This document shows positions 53,383 to 63,353 of a stretch of 64,000 bases of DNA, one piece after another. The notes beneath the pieces are model-generated. The model made no database searches. It saw only the letters and a list, made by a program, of their open reading frames with translations, and was not told the origin of the DNA. A program made the position numbers and the translations under genes. Positions within the stretch are counted from its first letter, which is position 1. Each line of letters opens with the position of its first letter. The stretch comes from SW10 sp965657795 (lineage in GTDB: Bacteria > Verrucomicrobiota > Verrucomicrobiia > Verrucomicrobiales > Akkermansiaceae), in the NCBI GenBank assembly GCA_965657795.1, contig CBFHQJ010000013.1:5760-69759 (forward strand). The letters run 5' to 3'.

Positions 53383-54339
53383 GTGGCGGAGGAACACCAG
53401 ATCAAGCTCGAGTATGAAAGTGCGCATTTCTTGCAGTCGCTTTTTGGACACGAGGAGAAAGAGCTTCGGTATCTCGAAGGGAAGGCCCAGGTCCGGCTTG
53501 TGACCCGGGACGGATGGCTGGTGGCCCGTGGGCCGGAAAGCGGTTGTGAGTTGGTTCAGGAGGTTTTTGCTGATTTGGAGGAGGCTCGACGAAATGGCGG
53601 TGAGGTCACGCCGAGGGATTTTCGGACCGCAGTCGATTTGGTGGCGCGGGGCGATAAGGGCGTTGCCGCGCTAGCCAAGGTTCAGTTGATGGGGGCCCGT
53701 GGGCGCAAGCCGGTAGCGGCCAGAACTCCAAACCAGTTGGCGTATCTCAATGCGATGGCGTCAAACGACGTTGTCTTTGGTCTCGGCCCGGCGGGCACGG
53801 GGAAGACGTATTTGGCAGTCGCAATGGCGCTCGATCTGCTTCGGAAGAAGGAGATCAGCCGCTTGATTTTGACTCGTCCCGCAGTGGAGGCCGGGGAGGC
53901 GCTCGGATTTTTGCCAGGAGATATGCGGGACAAGGTCGCTCCGTATTTGCGGCCGCTTTATGATGCCATCGATGACATGCTGGGCTTCGAGGAAGGAGCG
54001 AAGCGACTGGAGGATGGCAGTATTGAAATCGCCCCACTCGCTTACATGCGGGGACGGACACTTTCTCGGTCCTTTGTCATTCTCGATGAGGCGCAGAATA
54101 CGACGCGTGAGCAGATGTTCATGGCGTTGACCCGACTCGGAGAAGGTTCGCGATGCGTGATCACCGGAGATGCTTCTCAGATTGATTTGAAGAATGAGGG
54201 GATTTCAGGATTACTCGAAGCGGAAAAGGCGCTCAAGGCAGTCGCTGGAGTGGCCTTTAATCACTTCGACACGAGCGATGTCGTCCGTCACCCTGTCGTT
54301 GGGCGGATCATTTCAGCATACAAGGATTTTCGCGCATAA
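53383..54339 (+). CDS. phoH: PhoH family ATPase
   Basis: 318 residues from GTG 53383. The frame to 53242 would include the family A repeat and has no PhoH character; homologues begin near HQIKLEYESAHFLQ. No obvious Shine-Dalgarno, so the start is uncertain by a few codons. P-loop GPAGTGKTYLAVAMAL, RLILTRPAVEAGEALGFLPG (seen as TRPAVEAGEALGFLPG), ILDEAQNTT, VITGDASQIDL. Predicted RNA/ATP-acting protein, often with a nucleotide-dependent helicase or maturation role (YbeZ-like). Followed 10 bases later by trkA; ybeY is not adjacent. Confidence 0.92.
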   Translation: MAEEHQIKLEYESAHFLQSLFGHEEKELRYLEGKAQVRLVTRDGWLVARGPESGCELVQEVFADLEEARRNGGEVTPRDFRTAVDLVARGDKGVAALAKVQLMGARGRKPVAARTPNQLAYLNAMASNDVVFGLGPAGTGKTYLAVAMALDLLRKKEISRLILTRPAVEAGEALGFLPGDMRDKVAPYLRPLYDAIDDMLGFEEGAKRLEDGSIEIAPLAYMRGRTLSRSFVILDEAQNTTREQMFMALTRLGEGSRCVITGDASQIDLKNEGISGLLEAEKALKAVAGVAFNHFDTSDVVRHPVVGRIISAYKDFRA

Positions 54340-54349
54340 TCATTGATCC

Positions 54350-55696
54350 ATGAACATCATTATTGTTGGAGCCGGAGAAATTGGCCGCCACCTCGCCATT
54401 GAATTGTCGCGCCAGGAGCACTCCGTTTCCGTAATCGAAAGTGATGCGGTGCAGGCGGCCGAGCTTCAAAGCGAGATCGAGGGCAAGGTCGTGGTGGGCG
54501 ATGGTTCCAGCGTCAATACCCTTGCGGAAGCCAATATTGGGGACTGCGAATTATTCCTCGCGCTCACGAGTGAGAATTCGGTGAACTTGATGTCCGCTTC
54601 GATGGTGAAATCGATGGGGGTGGAGCGCGTGATCAGCCGGGTTCACCCGGGCTTGCAGCGCGAGGAGTGGTTATTTGATTTTAGGGGGCATTTTGGGATC
54701 GACCATATTTTTAGTTCTGAGCGATTGGCCGCGATTGAATTGGCTAAGTTTATTCGGAATCCTGATTCCTTGGTCGTTGAGGAGATCGCGCGTGGACGGA
54801 TCGAATTGCAGCAGGTGCGGGTCAGCCTGAAGAGCGATGCCATTGGCGAGCCCTTGAAATCGCTTAAGTTTCCGGCCAATACGCGAGTCGCTTTGGTAAG
54901 TCGGGATGGCGTTCACGAAGTGGCGAATGCCGATACCGTTTTGGAAGGTGGAGACATCGTCACGGTCTTTGGCGCTCCTCATAAATTGCGCCAGTTGGTT
55001 GGGCGATTGCAGAAAGAGATTCACATCAAAGATGGTCCCCGTGTCGTTATTTTTGGAGGTGGGGAATATGGATTTTCTTTGGCGCAGATGCTGGAGAGCT
55101 GGAACTGCCGGGTTCGCATTTTTGAACGCGACCCGGAGCTGGCCCGGGATCTGACGGATCGACTTTCGAACACGACCGTGATCAATGCGGATGCCACGTC
55201 GGTGGCAGAGCTTGAAGAGGAGCAGGTCGGAGATGCCGACTTTTTTGTTGCGACGAGCAGCAGTGACGAGGACAACGTGATGACCTGTTTGCAGGCTCAT
55301 AACTTGGGCGCACAGAATTGCCTGACCTTGATCCACCGGGCGGATTACGCGAAGGCGATCAGCTCTTCCGGAAGACACTTCGGCGTTGTTGCGGCGGTGA
55401 GCCCGAGGGAGGCTTCGCGAAAAGAAATTTCACGCTACGTCACAACCGAAAAATTCCACGTCGTTCGAAAGCTCGGTAACGGTATCGTTCTTCAGACCCA
55501 TGTTGCCAAGGGCTCGAAGGCCGATGGGAAAACAGTGGCTGAACTCAAGTGGCCCGACGGGTGCGTGTTGGTGGGTTTGCTTAAGGGATTGCAAGCGATC
55601 GTTCCCGGGGCTGACGCCACACTGGAAGCAGGGGACCAAATCTTCGCGATGGTCGCAAACAAGGCCGAGAAGAAATTCCTTAAGTTGGTTCACTAA
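54350..55696 (+). CDS. trkA: TrkA potassium uptake regulatory protein
   Basis: 448 residues: two RCK/TrkA-N plus TrkA-C units. First Rossmann motif IIIVGAGEIGRHLA, second RVVIFGGGEYGFSLAQML (seen as VVIFGGGEYGFSLA). NAD(H)-binding cytoplasmic gate for TrkH/G-type K+ transporters, which are not in the window. The 3' end overlaps the convergent HIT gene by 17 bases. Confidence 0.95.
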   Translation: MNIIIVGAGEIGRHLAIELSRQEHSVSVIESDAVQAAELQSEIEGKVVVGDGSSVNTLAEANIGDCELFLALTSENSVNLMSASMVKSMGVERVISRVHPGLQREEWLFDFRGHFGIDHIFSSERLAAIELAKFIRNPDSLVVEEIARGRIELQQVRVSLKSDAIGEPLKSLKFPANTRVALVSRDGVHEVANADTVLEGGDIVTVFGAPHKLRQLVGRLQKEIHIKDGPRVVIFGGGEYGFSLAQMLESWNCRVRIFERDPELARDLTDRLSNTTVINADATSVAELEEEQVGDADFFVATSSSDEDNVMTCLQAHNLGAQNCLTLIHRADYAKAISSSGRHFGVVAAVSPREASRKEISRYVTTEKFHVVRKLGNGIVLQTHVAKGSKADGKTVAELKWPDGCVLVGLLKGLQAIVPGADATLEAGDQIFAMVANKAEKKFLKLVH

Positions 55697-56102
55697 GTCC
55701 GAGGTCGATGCGGGCCCGAACGCAGATATCAACGATCTGCTCGACGTCATACTTTGTCTTCACCTCGGAAGCCCAAACTGTTCCGGGCCAGGCCGGATCA
55801 TCGCTTGAGCGGGCCACCACGTGAATGTGCATTTGGCGGACTTGATTTCCGATACAGGCCACGTTGAGCTTTTCCGGCTTGAAGTAGGAGCTCATAAATT
55901 CGGAGACCTGCCGGATGAGAAAGACAACTTCGGTGAATTGTGTGGCGGAAAGTTGATGGAGATCCTCGATGCCATCTGCCACCTCCGGAACAATGAGAAT
56001 CCAGGGGAAGGCGGAATTGTCTTTGAGCAGGATTTGGCAGCTGCCCGATTTACCAATTATATGACAGCCTTTGCTGAGCCGGGGGTGGAGTTCAAAAGAC
56101 AT
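55680..56102 (-). CDS. HIT family protein
   Basis: 140 residues with the histidine-triad strand QMHIHVVAR: the first triad position is Gln, as in the Q-type HIT subfamily, with two His retained. LVPEVADGIEDLHQLS and NVACIGNQVRQ also match. Probably a nucleotide hydrolase or transferase. Begins 4 bases after the rluA-like gene, so in the same operon. Confidence 0.88.
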   Translation of the reverse strand: MSFELHPRLSKGCHIIGKSGSCQILLKDNSAFPWILIVPEVADGIEDLHQLSATQFTEVVFLIRQVSEFMSSYFKPEKLNVACIGNQVRQMHIHVVARSSDDPAWPGTVWASEVKTKYDVEQIVDICVRARIDLGLSEPT

Positions 56103-56106
56103 CGGT

Positions 56107-56742
56107 TCAGAATGGGGTGGGTGAGGTGAAAGTGAGCTGTTCGCCGGTGACGGGGTGATCGAAAGAAAGCTTGGCCGCGTGCAGTTTCATTTTTCCGGGA
56201 TCGGCACCATTTCCATAAAGCGGGTCGTCGAGGATGGGGAGGCCGAGGCCCTTTTCGTGGGCCGAGTGAACGCGGAGTTGGTGGGTCCGTCCGGTGACGG
56301 GTTGGAAATGAATGCGCGTTATGCCATCTTCGACCGAGATGCGCCGCCAATGAGTTGTGCCCATTTTTCCGTGGACTTCATCGTGGATCTGATAGGGACG
56401 GTTGTCGATATCGAGCCGGAAGGGCAGGGTGATGGTGCCGCTTTCGCCGAGATCTTCAGGAAGTTCGCCATCGAGCAGGGCGAAATATTCTTTCTCGGTG
56501 TGTCGATCTTGAAACTGCTTCGAAAGGTGACGATGTGCTTCCTTGGTGAGAGCGAGGACGAGGAGTCCCGAGGTGTCCATGTCTAGACGGTGGACGGCGG
56601 GTTGTTCAATGCATCCCGGAATGGTGGTGCTGATCCGGTGGGCGACCGAATCAATCTTTTCGGCACCACGTCCGGGAACCGAGAGAAAGCCACTCGGTTT
56701 GTCGACGACGACGATGTGTTCGTCCTGGTGGATGATAGTCAC
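56107..56742 (-). CDS. RluA-family pseudouridine synthase
   Basis: 211 residues with the catalytic HRLDMDTSG motif, followed by KEYFALLDGE and TGRTHQLRVHSAHEKGLGLPILDDPLYG (seen as GRTHQLRVHSAHEKGL). Short form without an S4 domain, as in E. coli RluA. Converts uridine to pseudouridine in rRNA or tRNA. A GTG start overlaps the stop of the upstream dehydrogenase gene (GTGA). Confidence 0.93.
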   Translation of the reverse strand: MTIIHQDEHIVVVDKPSGFLSVPGRGAEKIDSVAHRISTTIPGCIEQPAVHRLDMDTSGLLVLALTKEAHRHLSKQFQDRHTEKEYFALLDGELPEDLGESGTITLPFRLDIDNRPYQIHDEVHGKMGTTHWRRISVEDGITRIHFQPVTGRTHQLRVHSAHEKGLGLPILDDPLYGNGADPGKMKLHAAKLSFDHPVTGEQLTFTSPTPF

Positions 56743-58385
56743 TTTTTCCGGACTTTGAGAATGGCTTCTACCATCTGTCGGGTTTCCTCGATGTTGTGTT
56801 GGGGGTGAGGAGGCATGTGTTGTAGCTCACCCCACACGCCGACTCCACCTTTGATGACCTTATGGGCCAGGTTCTCGATAGCTTTGGGGTCCTTCGCATA
56901 TTTTTTGGCAACGTCACGATAGGTGGGGCCGATCGATTTTTGAGTGGTGTTGTGGCAAGCCAGACAGGTCGATTCGGCAATGAGCTTGGAGCCAGGATGA
57001 TCCATGGGAAGGCCTTTCATGCGGGGGTCATCAGGTGCGACTTCGATTTCCTGCGGAGTCTCAGAGTAGGTCACCCGCTTGAGTTTGCCATCCTTGCCGT
57101 CATACCAGGCGGAGCCGTATTCGAGGATGAAGAGTTCGCCCTTGGGGCCCATCTCCATGTCGCCAGGATGAACAAAGCGGTATTTGCCAAGCCAGGGTTC
57201 GTTCCACTCGATGTCTCCTTTGTCATCGAGTTTGATCAAACGGATCCTGGTGGTTGTCCAGTCATAGGCAATGAGGCAGCCATCGAGTTCTGCGGGGAGT
57301 CCCCCCTGGTTCCTTGGGAAAAGGTCGGCATGGAAAACGGGGCCGGCGCAAGCCGAAGCTCTGGGGTAGTGCCAAAAGGCGGGCTGTGCGGGTGGAAGTT
57401 CGGTGAGCCCGGTGTTGTTGGCCGAGGTGTTGATGGGCTTGGCGGGATTGAACTTATAGCCGGTTTCTTTGGTGACGAAGTCGTAGTCCGCGTAAGCTTT
57501 ATTGTCGGCGATGAAGTAGGGCCAGCCGAAGTTTCCGGCCTTGCGGGCCTGGTTGATCTCATCGTAGCCACGCGGTCCGCGACTCGAATCGCGTCCGGCA
57601 TCCGGCCCCACTTTTCCCCAGTAGAGGTAGTTGCTCTTTTGGTCGATGGAGATCCTATAAGGATTACGGCATCCCATTACGAAAATCTCGGGACGGGTTT
57701 GGGCTGTTCCCTTTGCGAAGAGATTTCCATCCGGAATGCGATAGCCACCATCGGCGGTGGGTTTGATACGGAGGATCTTTCCGCGAAGGTCATTTGTGTT
57801 GCCAGCAGTACGTTGGGCGTCGTACCACTTGCGATCCTTGCCCTCGTCGATGGGAGCGGAGCCATTTGATTTGAAGGGACAGGTGTTGTCGCCGGTGGAG
57901 AGGTAAATGCAGCCGTCAGGTCCAAAGGCGAGCGATCCACCTTCGTGGCATGTTGCGTTTTCGCGATCGTGGGGGATCTCGAGCAAAGTCTTCTCGTCAG
58001 CAAGTTGGTTTTCTTTGAAGGTGAATCGAGCGAGGTTGTGAACTGGCTTGCCTTGAACCGAATAGTAGAGATAGACCCACTTGTTTTTGGCGTAGTTCGG
58101 ATCGAGGGTGATCCCAAGGAGTCCGCATTCCCGGGCGAATTCTTTCTTTCTCACCTCGACCGGGATGGTTGCGATGAGCTTGGTCTTGCCGCTCATTGGA
58201 TTGACCAATTTGACGGCCCCGGTGCGTTCGATGACGAAGACGTCTCCTTCCGGAGTGACCGCGATTTCCATGGCGTCGACAAAATCTCCGGCAATGGTGT
58301 CGATCTGGAAATGCTCATCGGCAGGGACTTTCGCCGAAGCGGCGGGTAAACTTAAGAGAAGTAGGAATGAAGCTAAGAGTCTCAT
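56739..58385 (-). CDS. PQQ-type sugar dehydrogenase fused to cytochrome c
   Basis: 548 residues from ATG 58385 with signal peptide (MRLLASFLLLLSLPAASA); the longer frame is spurious. A beta-propeller domain of the soluble glucose/aldose dehydrogenase type (GDVFVIERTGAVKLV, ECGLLGITLDPNYAKN, FGWPYFIADNKAYAD seen as NFGWPYFIADN) is followed by a C-terminal cytochrome c with STCLACHNT and MPPHPQH. Oxidises sugars in the periplasm using PQQ or related cofactor, passing electrons through the haem. Head of the HIT operon. Confidence 0.9.
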   Translation of the reverse strand: MRLLASFLLLLSLPAASAKVPADEHFQIDTIAGDFVDAMEIAVTPEGDVFVIERTGAVKLVNPMSGKTKLIATIPVEVRKKEFARECGLLGITLDPNYAKNKWVYLYYSVQGKPVHNLARFTFKENQLADEKTLLEIPHDRENATCHEGGSLAFGPDGCIYLSTGDNTCPFKSNGSAPIDEGKDRKWYDAQRTAGNTNDLRGKILRIKPTADGGYRIPDGNLFAKGTAQTRPEIFVMGCRNPYRISIDQKSNYLYWGKVGPDAGRDSSRGPRGYDEINQARKAGNFGWPYFIADNKAYADYDFVTKETGYKFNPAKPINTSANNTGLTELPPAQPAFWHYPRASACAGPVFHADLFPRNQGGLPAELDGCLIAYDWTTTRIRLIKLDDKGDIEWNEPWLGKYRFVHPGDMEMGPKGELFILEYGSAWYDGKDGKLKRVTYSETPQEIEVAPDDPRMKGLPMDHPGSKLIAESTCLACHNTTQKSIGPTYRDVAKKYAKDPKAIENLAHKVIKGGVGVWGELQHMPPHPQHNIEETRQMVEAILKVRKK

Positions 58386-58487
58386 GGAGAAAGAATGACG
58401 GGGATTCATCTCCAGCGCAAGTTCGCGGGGGGACCAAATTGGTAATGAATGCTGGTCCAACGGCCTGATTCGCGGTATTCGGAGAGT

Positions 58488-60563
58488 ATGAAGGTCTTTG
58501 CGTGTTTGTGCTTTCTGATGCTTGGTTCTCCCTGGCTCGGAGCGATCAGTCTGGAAGAGATGGAGACATCCGGGCTGGCTTCCTTCCAGCATGCCGGATC
58601 GGTTTCCGAAGTTGTTTGTCACCCCGATGGAATTCATGTCCTGAGTTCTGCGAGGGACCAATGCGTGCGCCTTTGGGAGATTGAATCGGGGAAGTTGGTG
58701 CGCCGATTTACAGTGTCGGGTTGTGGTGACATGTGGGGAATTCGATTTCTGAATAAGGGCAAGGAATTCTTGGCCGCCAGTAGTTCAAATGATGTCTTTC
58801 GGTTTGAGGTTGGAACCGGAAAGGTTCTACAAAAGTATTCGCATTCCGGAACCGCCTATCGCCTGGCTGTTCTTCCGGATGAAAAGAGCTTTGTCTGCAC
58901 GGACGGTAGCAATAAGGCGATCTTGTGGGAAATTGCGACAGGCAAGAACTTGCAGACCTTTTCCGGTCACAGCGAAGATGTTTATACCGCGATCGTTGTC
59001 AATGATGGCAAGACGCTCATCACCGGATCGGAGGATAAGAGCGTAAAGCAGTGGGAAATCGAGACGGGTAAATGCCTGAAGACCATTACAGATAAACCCG
59101 CTTTTGGAGACGTCTATACTTTGACTCCATCTCCCGATCGCAAGCGTTTCGCCATGGTCTCTGACGATGGACACGCTCGGGTTTTTGACTCAGCGACTCT
59201 CAAGGAGATTTGGAAAACCAAATTAAAAGACGAAGGAGAAGTAGTGGCTTGGGCTCCGGATAATTCTCTGATTGCGACAACCTCGGATGATGAAAATTTG
59301 TATCTTATCGATCCCAAGAACGGGAAAATCATAAGGAAAATCAAGACTGCCAGGAATTCCCACACTCCGATTACTTTTAGCAACGATGGCAAGTTTATCA
59401 TATCGGGAGGCGATTACATCCTACACGTCCATGATGCTAAAACCGGGGAGAGGGTGGAACCGGGTTTGGGGTATCCTGACAAGTATGACAGCTATGACCA
59501 CATGGCGATCGCTCCCGGAGGCGGGCGGCTCTATTTATCTGACGGGACATCCTGGCAGGTCTTGGATCGTGAAAATCCTGATGCCAATCGTGAGTTCACC
59601 GAGAGTCAATCGGTGACGGCGATGGCGCTCTCTCATGATGGTAGGTTTATCGCTATTGGTTGTGAACGGGGCCAGATTAAGGTCCGGGATACCACGGAGT
59701 TCAAATTGATCGGGTCGATGACTGATAAAGGAGAGGTCAATGGACTGGCCTTCCTTCCCGATGGCAAGCGGCTGGTTGCCGGTGGCGGCAATAATCAGGT
59801 CGTTCTCTGGGCCATCGAGGGAGAGAAAAGACTCCGACGTTTTGAAGGGCACACTGATGATTTGGTGGATCTTGCTCTATCGAAGGACGGCGAGCAATTG
59901 GTGACGCTCTCGACAGACCGGTCGATCAGGACCTGGTCCGTGGCCGGCGGGGAAGAGCAGGCCAAGTTTGTTCTGGATAAAAAGCGACCTGCCGGAATTG
60001 CCTATTTGGACGGTGGTCGTTCGCTGGTAATCTCAACCGATACCGAAGAGGTTCTGGCCCGGATTCTTCCTAAAATTGAGGTGGAGGATAAGATCGATCA
60101 GGAAGCGGTCTCGAAATGGGTCAGACAACTTGCAGATGATCAGTTTTTGAAAAGGAAAGAAGCGATGGAAGAACTCGCGGGGTTTGGAAAGGGAGTCATT
60201 CCTATTGTTGAGGCGATCGCAACCGAAGATCCTGAAGTGAAGTTCCGCCTCGTGGGAGTCCGGGATACCATTAGGGGAAGCCTCGCCAGAAACGCTTTCA
60301 AGGAAGCGGCGACGCTCGAAGATGACTTGGGGGTGCTGGCAACTGATCCGCTCGGCGAGTTCTGGGTCGGCAAGTTGGGTGACGAAGGAGCCTCACGGAT
60401 TGCTGTAGGTGTGGTCGATCATGACGCGGAAGCAATTGAGATTTTGCAGACTGTTGATAACGAACACGGATGTCTGCAGCTCACATTTTCGCCGGATGGC
60501 AGCCATTTGGGAACTGTCAATGCCGATGGAACCTATTCCTTGTTTAAGGTAATTCGGGATTGA
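58488..60563 (+). CDS. Secreted WD40-repeat protein with C-terminal helical domain
   Basis: 691 residues from ATG 58488, preceded by GGAGAG; the longer frame adds 13. Signal peptide (about 1-19) then at least eight WD40-type repeats (for example VNDGKTLITGSEDKSVKQWEIETG seen as LITGSEDKSVKQWEI; EHTDDLVDLALSKDGEQLVTLS seen as DDLVDLALSKDGEQLVTL). About residues 530-600 form a HEAT-like helical part (KRKEAMEELAGFGKGVIPIVEAI, seen as EAMEELAGFGKGVIP). Likely a periplasmic scaffold. Its stop codon abuts the ppc stop codon with no bases between. Confidence 0.85.
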   Translation: MKVFACLCFLMLGSPWLGAISLEEMETSGLASFQHAGSVSEVVCHPDGIHVLSSARDQCVRLWEIESGKLVRRFTVSGCGDMWGIRFLNKGKEFLAASSSNDVFRFEVGTGKVLQKYSHSGTAYRLAVLPDEKSFVCTDGSNKAILWEIATGKNLQTFSGHSEDVYTAIVVNDGKTLITGSEDKSVKQWEIETGKCLKTITDKPAFGDVYTLTPSPDRKRFAMVSDDGHARVFDSATLKEIWKTKLKDEGEVVAWAPDNSLIATTSDDENLYLIDPKNGKIIRKIKTARNSHTPITFSNDGKFIISGGDYILHVHDAKTGERVEPGLGYPDKYDSYDHMAIAPGGGRLYLSDGTSWQVLDRENPDANREFTESQSVTAMALSHDGRFIAIGCERGQIKVRDTTEFKLIGSMTDKGEVNGLAFLPDGKRLVAGGGNNQVVLWAIEGEKRLRRFEGHTDDLVDLALSKDGEQLVTLSTDRSIRTWSVAGGEEQAKFVLDKKRPAGIAYLDGGRSLVISTDTEEVLARILPKIEVEDKIDQEAVSKWVRQLADDQFLKRKEAMEELAGFGKGVIPIVEAIATEDPEVKFRLVGVRDTIRGSLARNAFKEAATLEDDLGVLATDPLGEFWVGKLGDEGASRIAVGVVDHDAEAIEILQTVDNEHGCLQLTFSPDGSHLGTVNADGTYSLFKVIRD

Positions 60564-63272
60564 TTAACCGGTCTCACGAAGCCCGGAGGAAATCGCGTTA
60601 ATGGTGAGTTGGAGAGCGAGGAAGTCGCGGTTAAATCGTCCGTCTTCCGCCTCGATGGGACTGCCGTCTTCCCTCCACCGCTTGAGCAGTTCGACTTGTT
60701 GGTCGTGGAGGACTTTGAGAGGAACTTCGCGGACGGCGAGGGTTTTCTCCATGCGCGGGCGTCGATCGTCAAACTCTCTGCCGAAGAGGTCGTGAACCAA
60801 ATTATGAGTTTTCTCGTACTCGCCGAGAATCTGGCCGAGAAGTTTTTCGCGGAGAGCCTTGTCCGGGCAAAGAGCTGCGTATTGCTTCATCATCTCGGGA
60901 TTGGCCGAGGCAAGAGAGGATTCGATGTTGGTGAAGACGTAGCGGAGGAAGTCGAACTTGGGGAGGTTGTCCTTGATGTTCTGGTAAGCCTCCTCGCCGA
61001 TGGCTTCGAGGCCGGAGCCTACGCCATACCAGCCGGGCAGGTAGAATCGGGCTTGCGTCCACGAGAAGACCCAAGGGATGGCGCGGAGATCTTTGAGTGA
61101 GGCCTTCTTGCCGGTGCGGCGTGAGGGACGGGATCCGAAAACACCGGTTTCAAGAGCGTCGATGGGTGTGGCGGTGCGGTAGAAGCTGATGAAGTCATCA
61201 GCATCGAGGAGCTTGCGGTAAGCCTTGTCCGACTCGGCGGAGAGGGCGTCGAGGCTCTTGCGGCACTGTTCGACGGGGTTGGCGTTTTCATTCCGAAGGC
61301 CGACCACGCGTGTGACCCCGGCGGTGAGGAGTTCGAGGTGGAAGTGGGCGTTGCCTTCGTGACCATATTTGCGGGGGAGAACTTCGCCTTGTTCGGTGAC
61401 CCTGACGGGGCCGGCGAGGGCGCCTTCAGGGAGTGCGCGCAGGAACCAACGGGTTGGGCCGGCCCCGCGACCAATCGTGCCGCCGCGACCGTGGAAGAAT
61501 TGCGGAACGACTCCTTCCTTTTGGCAGGCGGCGGTCATCGCTTCCTGTCCTTTAAAGATGCCCCATTGGGAGGCGAAAACGCCGGCGTCTTTATTCGAGT
61601 CGGAGTAGCCCACCATGGCAGGTTGCATCCCGGATGGATGTGGCCCCATGATGGCGAGATATTCCGCAAGGATGGTGTTGGCTGCGGCCAGGTCTTCTCC
61701 GGTTTCGAAGAGCGGGCTGACCGGAAGGCGGGAGCGCCATTTACCGTTTGAGTGGAGCTTGGCGAGTCCTGATTCGCGGCAGAGGAGTTGTACTAAAAGG
61801 ATGTCGGATACCGAGCGCGTCATGCTGATGATGAGTTGGCCAAGGCAATCGGGGCCGCGCTTGCGTAGGTGGGTCGCGAGGAGTCGGAAGTAGGCAAGGA
61901 TGTTATCGGCATCGTCTCCGGCTTCTTCATAACGCGTTAAAAACGGACGTGGGTTGGAAAGTTCGGCGACAAGGAATTCGCGACGTTTTTCTTCGCTCCA
62001 AGTCGGGAAGTTCTCGCCATCGGGAATGCCGACCTTGGCGAAGAGCTGGGCGGCAGCGGCATCGTGCGCTTCCGAGTTGTTACGAACATCGAGGGAGGCA
62101 AGGTGGAGGCCAAAGATCTGAGCGAGACGGATCAGCGGGAAGATCCATTCGTGCGCGGTCAGCGAGGCGTTGGCTTCACAGAGGGTGTCGTGGATGAGGT
62201 TGAGATCGGCGAGGTAGTCGGCGGTGGTGGCATATTTGCCCTGTTCGAAACGCTCTACGATGAGGCGAATGAAAGTCTGCCAAGGTTCGAGATGGTAGCG
62301 ATTGACGATACGGGCACCGGCGTCGCCGAGCTCTTCCTTGTATGCTTGGACTGCTTCGCCGAGGCGGGCGGGAACTTTGGCAAAGGGGGGAGCAAGAGTG
62401 AGTTTATCGGCCACTTTCATGAGGTGACGTTGGTGCATTTGCACTGCATTCTCGTGTAGTTCGGCGAGGGTGTTTTTGGTGACCTCGGGCGTGACGAAAG
62501 GATGGCCGTCGCGGTCTCCGCCAATCCAGTTGGAGAAGCGAAGTTTGGGGTAGGCGTTTTCTTTTCGGAGGTTTTCGACATCCCAGCCGGCATCTTCCCA
62601 GGCGAGTTCGAGAGAGCGGTCGAGGCGAATGACGACTTCGGGAAATGTTTCGCTAAGGTAGGGGAGGGCGTTGCGGAGTTCTTCTTGCACGGCAGGGCGT
62701 TGCACGAAGATTTCGCCGGTATACCAGAGAGTTTGAAGCTCGGCGCGGAGCGAGTCGGCGACGCGCCGTCCGTAATGAGGGTCATTTTTAGCGGATTCGA
62801 AACTGCGGAGTTCCTCGTAAATAGCCTTGTGGCGGACGCGAACGGAAGGGCGTTTGGCCTCAGTGGGGTGTGCGGTGAGGACGGGTTCTACCTGAACTTT
62901 CTTGAGAGTCGCAATGACTTCCTGCTCGCTGAGGCCGGCCTCGGACAGGCGTTTGATCACGGAAGGCCAGAGGCCTTTGATGGCATCGGCTCCATGGGAG
63001 GCGCGGCGGGCGCTGCGGAACTTCCAGGCGACGCGTTCTTCGACGATGTTGAGAAGCTCGAAGCAGATGGAAAGGAGTTGGGCCCCTTCACGTTCGGATC
63101 CGGAAGGGATGGTCTCGGGAAAGGGTTTTCCTTCCTGCCAGGGAACGAGCGAGCGGAGACCAGCGTCGAGGGGAAGGGCGTCTGCGAGCATGGCCGTAGT
63201 CTCGGCGAGGCTTTCGTCGAGTTCGCGAAATCCCTCCGCGAAATATCGGTCGTTCTTGATGTTGTCAGGCAT
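60564..63272 (-). CDS. ppc: Phosphoenolpyruvate carboxylase
   Basis: 902 residues. Active-site motifs VLTAHPTEAKRPS (His), GYSDSNKDAG (Lys), FHGRGGTIGRGAGP and the Arg-rich EQGEVLPRKY are present. Fixes bicarbonate onto PEP giving oxaloacetate, replenishing the TCA cycle. C-terminal NAISSGLRETG matches the canonical QNTG-like end only loosely. Transcribed towards the WD40 gene with zero intergenic bases. Confidence 0.97.
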   Translation of the reverse strand: MPDNIKNDRYFAEGFRELDESLAETTAMLADALPLDAGLRSLVPWQEGKPFPETIPSGSEREGAQLLSICFELLNIVEERVAWKFRSARRASHGADAIKGLWPSVIKRLSEAGLSEQEVIATLKKVQVEPVLTAHPTEAKRPSVRVRHKAIYEELRSFESAKNDPHYGRRVADSLRAELQTLWYTGEIFVQRPAVQEELRNALPYLSETFPEVVIRLDRSLELAWEDAGWDVENLRKENAYPKLRFSNWIGGDRDGHPFVTPEVTKNTLAELHENAVQMHQRHLMKVADKLTLAPPFAKVPARLGEAVQAYKEELGDAGARIVNRYHLEPWQTFIRLIVERFEQGKYATTADYLADLNLIHDTLCEANASLTAHEWIFPLIRLAQIFGLHLASLDVRNNSEAHDAAAAQLFAKVGIPDGENFPTWSEEKRREFLVAELSNPRPFLTRYEEAGDDADNILAYFRLLATHLRKRGPDCLGQLIISMTRSVSDILLVQLLCRESGLAKLHSNGKWRSRLPVSPLFETGEDLAAANTILAEYLAIMGPHPSGMQPAMVGYSDSNKDAGVFASQWGIFKGQEAMTAACQKEGVVPQFFHGRGGTIGRGAGPTRWFLRALPEGALAGPVRVTEQGEVLPRKYGHEGNAHFHLELLTAGVTRVVGLRNENANPVEQCRKSLDALSAESDKAYRKLLDADDFISFYRTATPIDALETGVFGSRPSRRTGKKASLKDLRAIPWVFSWTQARFYLPGWYGVGSGLEAIGEEAYQNIKDNLPKFDFLRYVFTNIESSLASANPEMMKQYAALCPDKALREKLLGQILGEYEKTHNLVHDLFGREFDDRRPRMEKTLAVREVPLKVLHDQQVELLKRWREDGSPIEAEDGRFNRDFLALQLTINAISSGLRETG

Positions 63273-63353
63273 TCCGGGAGGAGGATGCTCCGATTTTGAG
63301 AGACTGGCAAGGATCTGTCTTTCAGGCCGGTATTTGATCTGCTAATCAAAGGT

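Noticed and set aside
56862..57869. Long plus-strand open frame of 335 codons
   Set aside because: Antisense to the PQQ dehydrogenase gene; no motif.
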